A DNA stretch of 14,309 nucleotides from CAZPLZ01 sp964587525 (GTDB taxonomy: Bacteria > Oederibacteriota > CAKKQC01), in the NCBI GenBank assembly GCA_964587525.1, contig CAZPLZ010000083.1, positions 1 to 14,309 of the forward strand, given 5' to 3'. The notes below the pieces were generated by a model. The model did not search any database and had not been told where the DNA came from. It was given only the letters and a program-made list of their open reading frames with translations. Positions 13,405 through 14,309 of the stretch are shown here, piece by piece. Numbering within the stretch: position 1 is the first letter of the stretch; each line of letters opens with the position of its first letter. The position numbers and the translations under genes were made by a program.

Positions 13405-14309
13405 GTGAAAATCACCGACGTCAAGACCTTTCCCCTGAGGGGGGCGACCCAGGACACGGGTTGGCCCGGGGGCACGGATCCCAACGAGGAGATGAACACG
13501 CTGGTGGAGATCCAGACCGACGAGGGCCTCACGGGCCTGGGGAGCTGTTTCACCAGCAAGGTCTTTGTGGAGGCCTCCCTGACCGTGCTCAAACCCCTCC
13601 TGGTGGGGGAAACCGTGTACGAGGCTGAACGGGTCGCGGAGAAACTTCGGCAGAACACTTTTTGGCACGGCCGGGGCGGGGCCGTGGAGCACACCATCAG
13701 CGGCCTGGACATCGCCCTGTGGGACCTGATGGGCAAGGCCCTCAAGGTTTCGGTCTCCCAACTGCTGGGGGGCCGCTACCGGGACCGTCTCAAGCCCTAC
13801 GCGTCAATGCTCTTCGATGACCCGCCGAAACTCAAGGAAAAACTTCAGCGACAAACGAACATGGGCTTCCGGGCCATCAAGATGGGCTGGAGGCCCTTCG
13901 GACGGGTGGACCGCAAGACCGACGAGCTGCTCATCAAGACCGCGCGCGCGACGGTGGGCGATGACGTGGAGCTCATGGTGGACGTGGGCGCCAGCGAGCA
14001 GTTCTGGCCCCACGGGGTGACCTGGGCCCGGGAGACGGCCAGGATGCTGGGGGACTACGGCATCGTCTGGATGGAGGAGGCCCTCAGGCCCGATGACCTG
14101 GAGGGCTTCAAGGAGCTACGGCAGCACTCTCCCGTCCTCATCGCCACGGGTGAGGTCTTCACTCGGCGCCAGACCTTCCAGCCCTACATCGAGCAACGGG
14201 CCCTGGATGTGATCCAGCCGGACCAGACCAAGTGCGGAGGGCTTAGCGAGACCCGCCGCATGGGCTGGTACGCCTACGACCACGGGATCCTGACCGTGCC
14301 CCACGGCTG
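13405..14309 (+). CDS. Enolase-superfamily (MR/MLE) sugar-acid dehydratase, partial
   Basis: The frame opens with GTG 13405 (V/M-KITDVKTFPLRG), a typical family start, and runs off the window after 301 residues (about 80-100 missing). The N-terminal capping domain (1-120) includes GLDIALWDLMGK (100-111). In the barrel, Lys159 (AIKMGW) is on strand 2; Asp193 (MVDVGAS), Glu224 (WMEEAL) and Glu250 (ATGEV) match the three Mg2+ ligands; Asp273 (IQPDQTKCGG) and His300 (TVPHG) fit the Asp-His dyad of the mandelate racemase subgroup. Such enzymes mostly dehydrate aldonic acids such as galactonate, fuconate or rhamnonate. Only one Lys of the KxK motif is present. It diverges from a Gfo/Idh oxidoreductase, consistent with an oxidative sugar pathway. 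Exact substrate unknown. Confidence 0.88.
   Translation, partial: MKITDVKTFPLRGATQDTGWPGGTDPNEEMNTLVEIQTDEGLTGLGSCFTSKVFVEASLTVLKPLLVGETVYEAERVAEKLRQNTFWHGRGGAVEHTISGLDIALWDLMGKALKVSVSQLLGGRYRDRLKPYASMLFDDPPKLKEKLQRQTNMGFRAIKMGWRPFGRVDRKTDELLIKTARATVGDDVELMVDVGASEQFWPHGVTWARETARMLGDYGIVWMEEALRPDDLEGFKELRQHSPVLIATGEVFTRRQTFQPYIEQRALDVIQPDQTKCGGLSETRRMGWYAYDHGILTVPHG

Noticed and set aside
12515..13408. A 297-codon open frame on the plus strand
   Set aside because: It lies antisense to the clearly conserved Gfo/Idh gene, is rich in Pro/Gly/His with no family motif, and results from the high G+C of the real gene.
13339..13761. A 140-codon open frame on the minus strand upstream of the second Gfo/Idh gene
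   Set aside because: It is antisense to the enolase-superfamily gene, whose metal-ligand motifs show which strand is real.

Overview
The window is moderately GC-rich bacterial DNA (most genes near 55-62% G+C by eye). It is dense with families common in environmental saccharolytic bacteria: a GH42-like lipoprotein, a PhyH-type dioxygenase, two Gfo/Idh/MocA oxidoreductases, a PIG-L deacetylase, a NagB-like sugar isomerase, a GH78 alpha-L-rhamnosidase and an enolase-superfamily sugar-acid dehydratase. This repertoire fits PVC-group, Hydrogenedentes/Armatimonadota-like or Chloroflexi-like genomes. The sequence alone does not settle the phylum. No tRNA, rRNA, CRISPR, transposase or integrase is visible.

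Layout. (1) 22-1208, minus strand: a small two-TM Gly-rich membrane protein overlaps (ATGA) a lipoprotein with a GH42-like domain that stops after only 313 residues. (2) 1258-4875, plus strand: a tight four-gene operon, PhyH dioxygenase - Gfo/Idh oxidoreductase - PIG-L deacetylase - NagB-like isomerase/deaminase. (3) 4872-7601, minus strand: a full-length GH78 alpha-L-rhamnosidase whose stop codon overlaps the NagB-like stop tail to tail. (4) 7598-10093, minus strand: an ABC-F ATPase followed 12 nt later by a strikingly AT-rich RsmC-type RNA methyltransferase, which overlaps the rhamnosidase start (GTGA). Both act, by family, on the ribosome or rRNA. (5) 10374-11963, minus strand: an intact CYTH (CyaB/ThTPase-like) gene sits between two class I SAM methyltransferase genes, each of which has lost its catalytic core by an internal deletion. 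One also carries a frameshift. (6) 12257-14309: a second Gfo/Idh oxidoreductase diverges from an enolase-superfamily acid-sugar dehydratase that runs off the window end. A perfect 18-bp inverted repeat lies between or at their starts.

How the genes may work together. Blocks 1-3 and 6 look like carbohydrate utilisation: glycosidases release sugars, PIG-L and NagB-like enzymes suggest an N-acetylated amino-sugar branch, and the oxidoreductases plus dehydratase suggest oxidative sugar/sugar-acid steps. Blocks 4-5 interrupt this with ribosome-directed functions and decaying methyltransferases, suggesting an acquired and eroding accessory segment. The strongest points for follow-up are the four-gene operon with its altered NagB motif, the ABC-F/RNA methyltransferase pair, and the parallel core deletions in two neighbouring methyltransferases.
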